In this document: positions 17,984 to 26,880 of the stretch, one piece after another
How the letters are laid out: each line of letters opens with the position of its first letter
Numbering within the stretch: the stretch's first letter is position 1
Origin: Bacteroides faecalis
GTDB lineage: Bacteria; Bacteroidota; Bacteroidia; Bacteroidales; Bacteroidaceae
Assembly (NCBI RefSeq): GCF_003865075.1
Contig: NZ_BHWB01000001.1
Span: forward strand, 434,001-498,000
Direction of reading: 5' to 3'
DNA: 64,000 nt
Position numbers and translations under genes: made by a program
The notes under the pieces: model-generated
Databases searched by the model: none
What the model saw: the letters and a program-made list of their open reading frames with translations, nothing else
What the model was told of the DNA's origin: nothing

Positions 17984-19555
17984 ATGAGAATAAGATTATT
18001 GGTTACTTCGGTTGGGCTATGGATTATGAATACGGCGGTTTGGTCACAATCTGCTGTCTGTTATCAGATAGAGACTTCAAAACCTTGTCAGACGATGGAG
18101 TATTTTAGTGCATCTGATGCATGGAGTATGCAGTTTATCGGTCTTTGGCCGAAGGAGAAACAGAATCAAATAGCCGACTGGTTATTCAGTACGGAGAATG
18201 ATGAAAACGGACAACCGAAAGGAATTGGTTTGTCACTCTGGCGTTTTAATGTCGGGGCAGGAAGTGCCGAACAAGGAGAGGCTGGTGAGATTTCTTCTCC
18301 TTGGATGCGTGCCGAATGTTTTTTGAAACCTGACGGGACTTATGATTGGAATAAACAACAGGGACAACGCAATTTCTTGAAACTGGCAAAAGAACGTGGA
18401 GTCAATAAGTTTTTGGCCTTCTTGAATTCTCCTCCTGTCTTTTATACCCAAAATGGATTGGCTACTAATACAGGTCGTGGAGGAACAGCGAATCTAAAAT
18501 CGGATTGTTATGAGAAGTATGCTTGTTTTCTGGCAGATGTAGTACAAGGTGTGGAAAAACACGATGGAATCAAATTTCAGTATATTTGTCCTTTTAATGA
18601 ACCCGATGGACATTGGAATTGGGTGGGACCGAAACAAGAAGGCTGTCCGGCAACTAATAGGGAAATAGCCCGTACAGTCCGTTTATTAAGCAAGGAATTT
18701 GCCGACAGGGAAGTAGATACACAAATTCTGATCAATGAATCATCCGATTATCGTTGTATGTTCAGTACTCATATGACCGATTGGCAACGTGGTTATCAGA
18801 TACAATCGTTTTTCCGTCCGGACAGTGTGGAAACTTATTTAGGGGATCTTCCGAATGTTCCCCGGTTGATAGTTGGACATGGCTATTGGACAAATACTCC
18901 ATTGAGTGCTTTGCATGATATTCGTTGTCAATTGCGTGATACATTAGATAAATATAAAGTGAATTTCTGGCAAACAGAGGTTTGTATCATGAGTAATGAT
19001 GAAGAAATTGGTGGAGGAGGAGGTTTCGACCGTACCATGAAGACGGCACTTTATGTGGCTCGTATGATTCATCATGACATAGTGTATGCTCAAGCGAAAA
19101 GTTGGCAATGGTGGCGTGCTATCGGTGAAGATTATAAAGATGGCTTAATACGTGCATATACAGACAATGATTTCCAAAACGGTCGTGTGGAAGACTCCAA
19201 ACTGATGTGGGTATTAGGTAATTATAGCCGTTTTGTTCGTCCGGGAGCTGTCCGGTTGGCGATTTCCGCATTTGATAATACTGGAAAACTGATTCATGAA
19301 GGAGATACAGACCAGAAAGGTTTGATGTGTTCTGCTTATAAAAATGTAGATGGAACGTATGTGGTTGTACTCATTAACTACGCTAATGAAGATAAGAATT
19401 TTTCGGTGGGAAAAGCGGTAGGCAAGAAGGCAAAATGGATGGTTTACCGTACTTCGGATCGGGAAGGGGAGAACCTGAAACCTATTGAGAAATTAAAAGG
19501 AGGTCAAGTGAGCCGAATTCCTGCGCGTTCAGTCATTACGCTTTTGTCAGAGTAA
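17984..19555 (+). CDS. GH30-family glycoside hydrolase, secreted
   Basis: 523-residue retaining glycosidase with signal peptide (MRIRLLVTSVGLWIMNTAVWS). The first in-frame codon at 17981 is TTG; the ATG at 17984 is preferred. The (beta/alpha)8 barrel has acid/base glutamate in ICPFNEPDGHWNWVGP and nucleophile glutamate in KVNFWQTEVCIMSN. The segment KFLAFLNSPPVFYTQNG and the C-terminal beta-sandwich (AVRLAISAFDN to PARSVITLLSE) are typical of GH30. Relatives include endo-beta-1,6-galactanases and other GH30 subfamilies, so a galactan or arabinogalactan side chain is a reasonable but unproven substrate. It is monocistronic, followed by a strong terminator. Confidence 0.87.
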   Translation: MRIRLLVTSVGLWIMNTAVWSQSAVCYQIETSKPCQTMEYFSASDAWSMQFIGLWPKEKQNQIADWLFSTENDENGQPKGIGLSLWRFNVGAGSAEQGEAGEISSPWMRAECFLKPDGTYDWNKQQGQRNFLKLAKERGVNKFLAFLNSPPVFYTQNGLATNTGRGGTANLKSDCYEKYACFLADVVQGVEKHDGIKFQYICPFNEPDGHWNWVGPKQEGCPATNREIARTVRLLSKEFADREVDTQILINESSDYRCMFSTHMTDWQRGYQIQSFFRPDSVETYLGDLPNVPRLIVGHGYWTNTPLSALHDIRCQLRDTLDKYKVNFWQTEVCIMSNDEEIGGGGGFDRTMKTALYVARMIHHDIVYAQAKSWQWWRAIGEDYKDGLIRAYTDNDFQNGRVEDSKLMWVLGNYSRFVRPGAVRLAISAFDNTGKLIHEGDTDQKGLMCSAYKNVDGTYVVVLINYANEDKNFSVGKAVGKKAKWMVYRTSDREGENLKPIEKLKGGQVSRIPARSVITLLSE

Positions 19556-19594
19556 TATAGATTGGCTAATTATAAGGATCATAAACTTTTTATT

Positions 19595-19633
19595 GAGGAT
19601 ATCCCAAGTTCCCCGGGCATATCCTCTTTTTTT
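19595..19633 (+). terminator. Intrinsic terminator of GH30 gene
   Basis: Stem GAGGATAT / ATATCCTC (19595-19602 and 19619-19626) with an inner CCC/GGG pairing, followed by seven T residues. Confidence 0.85.
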
Positions 19634-19696
19634 ATTCTATACTCTCTTTTTTTATCTTCTATAATCCTCGGGGATTTTCAGCTTTTTCTTTACCTG

Positions 19697-20320
19697 TTAT
19701 TGTTTCGGCTTGCCATAGTAGCCCGGCATGGGTACATAGATCGGTTGATGATAAGTATTGATATTCTGCAACTTCTTTTCTTCTTTTAATCGTTTGAGGT
19801 GTCGGATTGCGGTAGTTTGTGTAAACGTACAAACCTGTTGGAGATCTCGGCGAGTCAATATCTGATTATGTTTAAAGTAATTCGTCAATAGTCGATCTAT
19901 TTCTGTTTCGGAATGTGATAAAGAGTGTATTTTCACTTTGGAGCGTGCTACTTTAACGATACTGATTGAATTTTTGAGTTTCTTATCGGCTGTAAAGCTG
20001 ACGTTCGCTTTGAGCTTCATTTGATTAGCCTTCTGTTTAGGTGAAGTGATCGGTTCTTTACTATTCAGCTTTATCTGGAAATACCCGATCCCTTCCAAAT
20101 GTACCCGTTCACCTTCTTGTAGCCTTGAACCCATAAAATGGCTAAGAGATTCCAATACGGCTTTCACATCTCCTTCGGTCAATGAAGTTGCCATTTGAAT
20201 CTCTCTAGCCAGCTGATTCGTACTGATGTGTTGAAAATTGACCACTCGTGCGTGATATAGTTCCTTGTCTTCCTTATCTTTAGGACTGGGGACTTTATAA
20301 AGTTCAAATTGTATAGCCAT
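19697..20320 (-). CDS. HU-family DNA-binding protein with C-terminal extension
   Basis: 207-residue nucleoid-type protein. Residues ~1-125 follow the Bacteroidetes HU-like fold: the start IQFELYKVPSPKD, LAREIQMATSLTEGDVKAVL, then LQEGERVHLEGIGYFQIKL. The C-terminal ~70 residues add a winged-helix-like extension (DRLLTNYFKHNQILTRRDLQQ, TTAIRHLKRLKEEKKL). Such proteins are frequent beside PULs and mobile genes and probably bend or silence DNA. It is convergent with GH30 and downstream of an ISAs1 remnant on the same strand. Confidence 0.8.
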   Translation of the reverse strand: MAIQFELYKVPSPKDKEDKELYHARVVNFQHISTNQLAREIQMATSLTEGDVKAVLESLSHFMGSRLQEGERVHLEGIGYFQIKLNSKEPITSPKQKANQMKLKANVSFTADKKLKNSISIVKVARSKVKIHSLSHSETEIDRLLTNYFKHNQILTRRDLQQVCTFTQTTAIRHLKRLKEEKKLQNINTYHQPIYVPMPGYYGKPKQ

Positions 20321-20375
20321 TGTTTCTTTGTTGTCAAGCGTTTATATATAAGTTATCAAGTCTTTAATGTTTACC

Positions 20376-20723
20376 ATAGCATTTGCTTGGACCACACATA
20401 AGTTTACCATCGATGGCTACGACACCCTTACTCTCCTTGCAGACCTGTTTCACCCAATTACGGAAAATCAGTTCAAGATATTCTGGTTGTATAATGCTGA
20501 AGAATCGGTTAAAGGTATCATAGCTCAGGATAATTTCTAAATTAGGAATTCTACTTTAAAAAAAAACGAATTTCGCATTTCCGAATTCTTCTATTTCATT
20601 CCAAGACTGGGTACCACATAGTACAGCAGCAATATATATAATAGTTTCCATTTTATGCACCTTTTTACGGTCCATTCTAGGATCCTCTATTTGTTTACAA
20701 ATGTCAATTATGCCTATTCTCAT
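20376..20723 (-). pseudogene. ISAs1-family transposase remnant
   Basis: The N-terminal part is clear: DICKQIEDPRMDRKKVHKM, then IIYIAAVLCGTQSWNEIEEF, typical of ISAs1/H-repeat transposases. After a frame break near 20550 the next block continues as YDTFNRFFSIIQPEYLELIF and VVAIDGKLMCG, containing the first catalytic aspartate region. The rest (about two thirds of a ~370-residue protein) is missing. No intact terminal repeats were recognised. Confidence 0.8.
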
Positions 20724-20883
20724 GTCAGATACTTTTGATATTACTTTATAAATATAAGGGAAATAAACGATATAAGTAATATATAAACGGTTAATAATCA
20801 ATATAATAATACTAATAAAAAACACATTAGAAATGATAATTTATTTAATGCGTCTGTCTGGATGTTTCCTTTATCATTTATTA

Positions 20884-20964
20884 GTTACGTTCGTGACGAT
20901 TTCTCTTCATGTATATGATAATATCTTATTACGAATGTGATAATCTCTCGTCACAATTGTGACG
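20884..20964. repeat. Four 14-bp palindromes phased at 22 bp
   Basis: Sites begin at 20884 (GTTACGTTCGTGAC), 20906 (TTCATGTATATGAT, degenerate), 20928 (ATTACGAATGTGAT) and 20950 (GTCACAATTGTGAC; perfect 16 bp with flanking C/G at 20949-20964). Spacing is 22 bp each time, about two helical turns, so a dimeric protein could line up on one face of the DNA. The array lies upstream of the ISAs1 remnant/HU gene and beyond the 3' end of the isomerase gene. Function unknown. Confidence 0.55.
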
Positions 20965-21048
20965 TATAAATAATAACGGTATCAAAAATACAATATATAA
21001 AGGAGAAAAACAAAGTATTTCTATTTCATTTGGTTACTATTACGCCTT

Positions 21049-21364
21049 AGTTGGCACGTTGTGCCTTTTGGGTTCTATTCTTATCTGATGATTAGGCATA
21101 ATGCCAACTGCTTGAGAAACAGGTGATTTTGCGGGAGTAGTTCAGTATGAAAAAGAATTTTTGTAGAAAATGGTGATATATAAGAAGAGATTCTAGCTTT
21201 TTCTGTTGCCTTACATATATCTGTTAGCGGATGAAAAAGGAGGAAAATGATATGGATATTCTTGTATATCAGTTGTTTATTACCGTTACAGATGTGTGAC
21301 AGCAAAACTATCTGCAACACATCTGCAACGGTATCTTACACACAGGTAATGGGCTGTGTGTAAG
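21049..21364. other. Cluster of strong hairpins in a 540-bp non-coding stretch
   Basis: Between 20965 and 21502 I find no gene. Three inverted repeats stand out: GTTGGCA / TGCCAAC bracketing 21052-21110; CCGTTACAGATGTGT (21283-21297) with ACACATCTGCAACGG (21317-21331), 14 of 15 paired; and CTTACACACAG (21335-21345) with CTGTGTGTAAG (21354-21364), fully paired. They may end transcripts from the isomerase gene or form a small RNA. A direct repeat GTGACAGGTGACAG follows at ~21384. Confidence 0.4.
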
Positions 21365-21502
21365 GAATATAAAGCCTATTTAGTGACAGGTGACAGATAC
21401 TTTGGTCGTTTTATCTCTAGGAGTAGGACTCCTGAATTTATTAAGTATCTGTCTTCCTTACAAGAATTGTTCGCTTCAATAAGCCCTTATAAGAGAGTAT
21501 TC

Positions 21503-22441
21503 TTATTTTTTCACGAACTTAGCATTATTCAAATACTCTATACTCTTCTGTGCAGCCTCAAATACTTCATTCATAACCTGCTCTTGGGTATATTTGCTAC
21601 CATCAGCATTCTTCTTATCGCGTATATACTGTGGAGTTTCAATCTCAACAAAATAGTTTTTCATGCCATTTTTATAGAACTGTGTGAAGATACCCTCAAA
21701 GTCTATTGTTCCGCTTTCGCCGATAACGAAATCATCCTTAATGTGCAACAGTTCTATACGTTTAGGATATTTTTTCAAATACTCTACAGGAGACTTACCT
21801 CCTTTTGTACACCAATAAACATCCAATTCAAGGCATACATATTTAGGATCTGTATTCTCAACAAGATATTCCCACATCACCTTATCGCTATCTTTTAACT
21901 TCTTGAACTCGTCGGAATGGTTGTGGTATCCAATTTTCAATCCGTACTCTGCGGCAATTTTGCCAACGCGGTTGAAGTAGTCGCACATACGTTGTACATC
22001 CTTTACAGTGTAGTCCACACCATAACTCGGAATAACAAAATACTTGCCGCCACATGCTTTCTGAGTTTCAAAGAGCTGACGCCAGCGTGCCATAATCTCG
22101 TCTTCTTTGGCAGGGTCTTCTTGGATGCCGGAATGTGTAGAGGTGATTTTAGCTCCGTTTTTATCACAGAGGGCTTTGAACTCATTGGCAGGAAGACCGA
22201 AAACCTTTGGGTCTCCACCCCACTGTACCAACTCAAATGAATTGTAACCCATATCACCAAGTCTTTCAACGGATGCTTTGGGGTCTTTTTTCATGGCATC
22301 CATTACCGAGTAGAGTTGAATACCGATTGTTTTCTTTTTCTTTGCCAAAACCATTTCGGGAGTTGCAAACATGGCAATTGCCATAGCCACACAAACAAAT
22401 GTGGTTAATGGTTTGCCGCACAATTCAAATAACTTTTTCAT
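21503..22441 (-). CDS. Sugar phosphate isomerase/epimerase-like TIM-barrel protein, exported
   Basis: 312-residue protein with an N-terminal signal peptide (to around residue 33, ...ATPEMVLAKKKK). It has the xylose isomerase-like/AP endonuclease 2 TIM-barrel: IGIQLYSVMDAMKKDP, LGDMGYNSFELVQWGG, LKIGYHNHSDEFKKL, CLELDVYWCTKGG and IELLHIKDD, which carry the usual metal-binding His, Glu and Asp residues. Exported members are common in Bacteroides and may act on keto-sugars or inositols; the substrate is unknown. It is divergent from an AraC gene (22744), whose product is a plausible regulator. Confidence 0.82.
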   Translation of the reverse strand: MKKLFELCGKPLTTFVCVAMAIAMFATPEMVLAKKKKTIGIQLYSVMDAMKKDPKASVERLGDMGYNSFELVQWGGDPKVFGLPANEFKALCDKNGAKITSTHSGIQEDPAKEDEIMARWRQLFETQKACGGKYFVIPSYGVDYTVKDVQRMCDYFNRVGKIAAEYGLKIGYHNHSDEFKKLKDSDKVMWEYLVENTDPKYVCLELDVYWCTKGGKSPVEYLKKYPKRIELLHIKDDFVIGESGTIDFEGIFTQFYKNGMKNYFVEIETPQYIRDKKNADGSKYTQEQVMNEVFEAAQKSIEYLNNAKFVKK

Positions 22442-22627
22442 AATGTTTCTATTTGGTTGAATTAATATTATAGTCTTATGTTGCTAATTGATATTACCTA
22501 TGATTGCATAGAACGAAAAATCCTTTTTCTGTAAGATCCCATCTCCTGACTGTGTTTTACAATAGTCAAATCCTCCGACATAATGACTGCGTGAGTCTGA
22601 GTCGAATATGAATTCGTAATCTTAGCA

Positions 22628-22635
22628 CAAAGTTA
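22628..22635 (-). promoter_or_regulatory. -7 box for isomerase-like gene
   Basis: Minus-strand TAACTTTG in the divergent region, giving a ~180-nt leader before 22441. No obvious -33 TTTG is present, so expression may depend on an activator such as the adjacent AraC protein (inference). Confidence 0.4.
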
Positions 22636-22683
22636 GTACTTTATAAAATCTTCCATTTGCTTCATTTTTCATAATGATTGTCT

Positions 22684-22730
22684 TATATTTGCATGAATCG
22701 TGATTTTAAGACATTTATATGGTATTTTTG
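22684..22730 (+). promoter_or_regulatory. Two -7 boxes upstream of araC (22744)
   Basis: TATATTTG at 22684-22691 and TATTTTTG at 22723-22730, both matching TAnnTTTG. The first leaves a leader of ~45 nt; the second is almost leaderless. Both argue for translation from the ATG at 22744 rather than the TTG at 22678. Confidence 0.45.
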
Positions 22731-22743
22731 CAAGAATAGTACA

Positions 22744-23568
22744 ATGATATCGTTCAAAGAACACTCTTTTTCTTTTAATAATGTCAGTCTTGCCCCGAGC
22801 GAGCAAATAGGGTTACACCGACAGCCCCTGTGGGAACTTTCGTATATTGTTACCGGATCGGGAATGAGACTTATAGGAGATATGACGGAGCCGTTTCAAT
22901 GTGGAGAAGTGGTGCTGATACCTCCCGAGATTCCGCATTGCTGGATTTTTAATAATAACGATACTGACTCCAATGGGCAAATATCCAATATTACAATTAC
23001 TTTTACCAATGAATTTCTTGATAACTGCTCGTCTGTGTTTCCGGAACTTCGTAGATATATAGAACAGTTGAAGGATATTCGTGGTGCTGTGAAATTTGAT
23101 AAACGGAATGCCGGTTTCATAGCTTCGGTTATGAAAGTGATGTGTGGCCAAAATGATGTGGGACGTCTTTCGTCAATGATCAGGTTGCTTTCAATCATAT
23201 CAATAACGGATAAGGCACATATTGTAGGTGCATATAATATGATTGATAAAAAACGAGAACGGTTGAATATGGTACATACCTATGTAATCTGTAATGCTAC
23301 CCGTAATATATCCCTTGACGATGTGGTGCGTTATGTGGGAATGAACCGGTCTGCCTTTTGTGTATTCTTTAAACAGGCTACGGGAAAGACTTTTGTGACG
23401 TACTTGAATGAGTATAGGATAGAACTGGCTTGTCAATTGTTGAAACAGAAAAACATGTCTGTCTCGGAGATCTGCTACCATGTGGGGTTTACCAATATCC
23501 CATATTTCAACAGAACCTTCAAAAGGATGAAGGGATGTTCTCCTACAAAATTCTGTAATGATGAATAG
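22744..23568 (+). CDS. AraC-family transcriptional regulator (cupin sensor)
   Basis: 274-residue regulator. The N-terminal half is an AraC-type cupin sensor (GLHRQPLWELSYIVTGSG, CGEVVLIPPEIPHCW, where the histidines line a ligand pocket). The C-terminal half carries two helix-turn-helices (LDDVVRYVGMNRSAFCVFFK and VSEICYHVGFTNIPYFNRTF) and the RMKGCSPTKF signature end. The frame can be extended to a TTG at 22678, but promoter boxes lie in that extension. It is divergent from the isomerase-like gene, a common regulator/target arrangement, and convergent with the lipoprotein gene at 23578. Confidence 0.87.
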   Translation: MISFKEHSFSFNNVSLAPSEQIGLHRQPLWELSYIVTGSGMRLIGDMTEPFQCGEVVLIPPEIPHCWIFNNNDTDSNGQISNITITFTNEFLDNCSSVFPELRRYIEQLKDIRGAVKFDKRNAGFIASVMKVMCGQNDVGRLSSMIRLLSIISITDKAHIVGAYNMIDKKRERLNMVHTYVICNATRNISLDDVVRYVGMNRSAFCVFFKQATGKTFVTYLNEYRIELACQLLKQKNMSVSEICYHVGFTNIPYFNRTFKRMKGCSPTKFCNDE

Positions 23569-23577
23569 GGAATCGTT

Positions 23578-24525
23578 CTATTTTACTTCAAACTCCGTAG
23601 TCAAATAAACTTCCAGTTGTAACCCAATTTTGTATTTGCCGGGAAACAGTTTACCTGATTTGAATCTTTCTTTTTCATTAGGATCACTCAGGCGATTGAC
23701 ATCCCATGATACCGGAATACTGAATAGAATTGCTTCACCCCCTTGTAGCAAAGCATGTTTTTTCATCCAGTCAGCTTCTCCTACCCAGCCCGAACGTGCC
23801 AAAGGATGTACGCTATATAATTCATCTGTCCCTACGCTGGGCAGAAATACTGGCTGTACAGATAAGTTGGTGTGATTCTCGAATATAACATGAATAGAAT
23901 CATTGTCTGATTTCAATACGCGGAAATCGAAAGCACCATTCGTTTCACTACCTTCCACAGGCTGAATACTGCGGTCGGTTAAATTACAATAGGTATGAAT
24001 ATTCTCAAATACATAGAAATGTATTTTGTATTTATTAGGTTTCAACGGGTTCTTGAATTCCGACATATGGATGTATTCCGGTAATGTATCACCTTTAGAT
24101 AGGTCCCTTCCCACTCCTGCAAATGCTAAATTGTCTATGAACGGGAAAGTAACCCATTTCCCATCTTTCCATTCTTCCATCCAATGGTATTCCGGTTCGG
24201 CTGTAGGAGCATTGACATTTATCACATCAAGTTGAATTTGTTTGGTTTGAGGAGAATAAACAGGCTTTTGTGTCTTTATTTTATAAACGTCAGGGTGAGT
24301 AACTGCAACATTAGAGAGACGTTGCAGAGTTATCCGGTTTTCATAATCTTCTATCTCGGATAAGGAGAGCGGAGCGTCTATGTCGTATGGTTGAATAGTG
24401 GAATCTGTGACAACAATGTTGGTCACATTGTCGGCTGTGCCGATTATCTTTGTCTGCTTGTTTTGATTCGTACATCCCATAATCAGGACATGACATAGCA
24501 GATTACATAACATTATTTTTTCCAT
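23578..24525 (-). CDS. Lipoprotein with bacterial Ig-like (Big_14-type) domain
   Basis: 315-residue protein with a lipobox at HVLIMGCTNQ. Residues ~75-190 resemble an immunoglobulin-like fold seen in secreted Firmicutes and Bacteroidetes proteins (YHWMEEWKDGKWVTFPFIDN, then LPEYIHMSEFKNPLKPNKYK). A related second strand set near the C-terminus ends FKSGKLFPGKYKIGLQLEVY, so it may be two tandem domains. No catalytic residues are apparent; a surface or periplasmic binding role is inferred. Convergent with araC with a 9-bp gap. Modest confidence in the domain name. Confidence 0.6.
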   Translation of the reverse strand: MEKIMLCNLLCHVLIMGCTNQNKQTKIIGTADNVTNIVVTDSTIQPYDIDAPLSLSEIEDYENRITLQRLSNVAVTHPDVYKIKTQKPVYSPQTKQIQLDVINVNAPTAEPEYHWMEEWKDGKWVTFPFIDNLAFAGVGRDLSKGDTLPEYIHMSEFKNPLKPNKYKIHFYVFENIHTYCNLTDRSIQPVEGSETNGAFDFRVLKSDNDSIHVIFENHTNLSVQPVFLPSVGTDELYSVHPLARSGWVGEADWMKKHALLQGGEAILFSIPVSWDVNRLSDPNEKERFKSGKLFPGKYKIGLQLEVYLTTEFEVK

Positions 24526-24678
24526 AATTTTATGCTTTACCGTTGGATGACTGTAAATGTATGAAAATAAATCAGAAAAGGAAAGCTGTGTTTGAAATAA
24601 AGATTCTGTTGGAGAGAGTTTTTGGGGAGGATATGGTATGTTTGATAGGAATGATTTCTATTAAATAATTCCTGATAC

Positions 24679-24719
24679 TACAACTATGTTGCCGATAACT
24701 TTACTGCAACATAGTTGTA
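24679..24719. terminator. 14-bp perfect hairpin after the protease gene
   Basis: TACAACTATGTTGC (24679-24692) pairs fully with GCAACATAGTTGTA (24706-24719). It lies downstream of the leftward topoisomerase-coaD-S41 cluster, in the only sizeable gap before the next gene. It has no U-tract, so it may be a 3' stabilising or factor-dependent terminator. Confidence 0.45.
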
Positions 24720-24802
24720 ATCCGGATAAATATTATCTGTCAGCCTGAATAAAAGGCTTTCCTTGCCACAGCAAACAGATTCTTTTCTAAATCTAATAAG
24801 AA

Positions 24803-26377
24803 TTATTTCAACTTCGCCTTATATTCACCGCTATTCAATATTTCCAGTGCCTTTTGAACGCTTTCATTGGTAGTATTCATTACCCGGAAGTACTCATTTA
24901 TATCCCAGAGATCGCGGGCAATAAGTGCCTTTAACTGCGTTTTGATAAGCGGTAGCGATTTCTGGTATTGTTCTTCGTTGAACTTCACTTCTTCTTTATC
25001 ACCCATCTCACGCAAGGCGGATAACATATCATTACTGATATTGAACTTCTTATTGAAGTCTTCAAAATTCTTATATTCGCCGGTCAATTCTTTCCGGTGG
25101 TTCTCGATATACTTCATCGTGAATTTTGAAACGATGCCTTTAGCTACCAGGTTCCGGTGGTAATCCGTAAAAAGAGTAGTGTCGATTGGTACAAAATAGT
25201 CGGGCATGATACCGCCTCCGCCGTAAACGGTGCGTTTCAGTTTCTTTGTCTGTACTTTCAAAGAGTCGGGAAAATGGATGCTGTCGGCATTCATCAATTC
25301 GCCATGATTAAAACGGTCGATCAGATCTTTGTTGTAATCAGTTTCACTGTTGTAAGGCTTCTGGATGGAACGGCCGGTAGGAGTATAGTATCGAGCCACA
25401 GTCAGACGAATCATCGAACCGTCCTGTAAGGGAACCGGGCGTTGCACCAACCCTTTTCCGAAAGAACGGCGTCCTACAATCACTCCTCTGTCCCAATCTT
25501 GAATAGCACCACTTACAATTTCGCTGGCTGAGGCTGTATATTCATCTACCAACACGACCAGACGACCGTTACGAAACTCTCCCTTTCCATTGGCAAGGGT
25601 TTCATCGCGAGGAACAGTTCTTCCTTCGGTGTAAACAATCAGTTCGTTCTGATCCAGAAACTCATTGGCAAGATCTTGAGCCGCGCTCAGGTAGCCTCCT
25701 CCGTTTCCTTGCAAGTCGAGGATGAGGTCTTTCATTCCTTGTTTCTGTAGCTCCTTCATTGCTTTCTTGAATTCTTCTGCTGTGGTAGCTCCAAACCGGT
25801 TGATACGGATATATCCTGTACCTGGTTGAATCATATATGAAGCGTCGAGACTGTAAATAGGAATCTTATCTCTTTTTACAGTGAATACTAACGGATCTTT
25901 TACACCACGACGAATAACCGTCAGATTAACCTTCGAATCTTTCGGACCACGAAGTCGTTTCATAATATCTTCCGTACTCATCTTTACTCCCGCAATGGTA
26001 CTGTCATTAACTGCTACAATACGGTCCCCTGCAAGGATACCCACCTTTTCCGAAGGTCCGTTGCTGACAGGTTGTATTACTAACAGCGTATCCTCCACCA
26101 TCTGAAATTGTACACCGATACCTTCAAAGTTACCTTGAAGAGGTTCGTTCATCTTTTTCACTTCTTCTGCATTCGAGTAGGTAGAATGCGGGTCGAGTTG
26201 AGCCAGCATCTTGATGATAGCTTCCTCTACCATCTTGTCCTCATCTACTTCGTCCACATAAAACCTGGAAATAGCCATTTCTGCCATTTGAAGTTTCTGC
26301 AAAGCAGGCGAACCGAAGTTCTGGGCTTGTGTAGTGATTGTCCACAGACAAGCCAATAATATACTTAGTTTTTTCAT
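24803..26377 (-). CDS. S41-family carboxyl-terminal processing protease
   Basis: 524-residue periplasmic serine protease with signal peptide (MKKLSILLACLWTITTQA). An N-terminal helical part is followed by a PDZ domain (~residues 85-165, FEGIGVQFQMVEDTLLVIQP, VGILAGDRIVAVNDS) and the S41 catalytic domain with Ser in VDEYTASASEIVSGAIQ and Lys in RRSFGKGLVQ. It degrades or trims misfolded periplasmic proteins or envelope enzymes. I took the second ATG as start because an AAAGG stretch sits at Shine-Dalgarno distance. It follows coaD by 44 bp, so it may be co-transcribed with the topoisomerase and coaD genes. Confidence 0.92.
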   Translation of the reverse strand: MKKLSILLACLWTITTQAQNFGSPALQKLQMAEMAISRFYVDEVDEDKMVEEAIIKMLAQLDPHSTYSNAEEVKKMNEPLQGNFEGIGVQFQMVEDTLLVIQPVSNGPSEKVGILAGDRIVAVNDSTIAGVKMSTEDIMKRLRGPKDSKVNLTVIRRGVKDPLVFTVKRDKIPIYSLDASYMIQPGTGYIRINRFGATTAEEFKKAMKELQKQGMKDLILDLQGNGGGYLSAAQDLANEFLDQNELIVYTEGRTVPRDETLANGKGEFRNGRLVVLVDEYTASASEIVSGAIQDWDRGVIVGRRSFGKGLVQRPVPLQDGSMIRLTVARYYTPTGRSIQKPYNSETDYNKDLIDRFNHGELMNADSIHFPDSLKVQTKKLKRTVYGGGGIMPDYFVPIDTTLFTDYHRNLVAKGIVSKFTMKYIENHRKELTGEYKNFEDFNKKFNISNDMLSALREMGDKEEVKFNEEQYQKSLPLIKTQLKALIARDLWDINEYFRVMNTTNESVQKALEILNSGEYKAKLK

Positions 26378-26421
26378 TATCATCCTTTCTCTTCTAGTTT
26401 ATGAATCTCTGTCAGGAGGTG

Positions 26422-26880
26422 TTAATCATTCATTTTCATTCCTTTAGGGATGAACTGACTGATATCTTTGTTGTAAGTTAGCAATTCGCGTACGATCGTT
26501 GAGCTGACACATGTCAATTCCGGTTCTGTGAAGAGTAGAATTGTTTCGATGCCTGCCAGTTTACGGTTAATATCTGCGATGGTTTCTTCGTACTCAAAAT
26601 CTTTCACTGTACGGATGCCGCGGATAATAAATTTCGCGTCTACTTGCTGGGCAAAGTCAATAGTCAGACAATTGTATGACATAACCTTGATATGTGGATT
26701 ATCTTTATATAGTTCCCGGATCATCTCCTCTCTTTTCTCGATAGGAAAATACGTATTTTTGTTTTCGTTGATACCAATTCCTATCACAATCTCGTCCATA
26801 AAGGTAAGTGCACGTTCTACTACCGAATAATGTCCGATGGTGAAAGGGTCGAAAGTACCCGGGAATATTGCTTTTCTCAT
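26422..26880 (-). CDS. coaD: Pantetheine-phosphate adenylyltransferase
   Basis: 152-residue cytoplasmic enzyme for the fourth step of coenzyme A synthesis, joining ATP and 4'-phosphopantetheine to dephospho-CoA. It has the nucleotidyltransferase motif [19 protein letters not shown] (T/HxGH) near residue 7, [12 protein letters not shown] in the middle and the [13 protein letters not shown] stretch near the end, all diagnostic for CoaD. Its ATG overlaps the stop of the upstream topoisomerase gene by 4 bp, indicating translational coupling. Confidence 0.96.
   Translation of the reverse strand: MRKAIFPGTFDPFTIGHYSVVERALTFMDEIVIGIGINENKNTYFPIEKREEMIRELYKDNPHIKVMSYNCLTIDFAQQVDAKFIIRGIRTVKDFEYEETIADINRKLAGIETILLFTEPELTCVSSTIVRELLTYNKDISQFIPKGMKMND

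Noticed and set aside
21356..21898. 180-residue frame over the 3' half of the isomerase-like gene
   Set aside because: Antisense shadow; hydrophobic composition arises from the complement of the isomerase codons.
22678..22743. TTG-initiated extension of the AraC protein
   Set aside because: Contains two -7 promoter boxes and no homologous sequence character.
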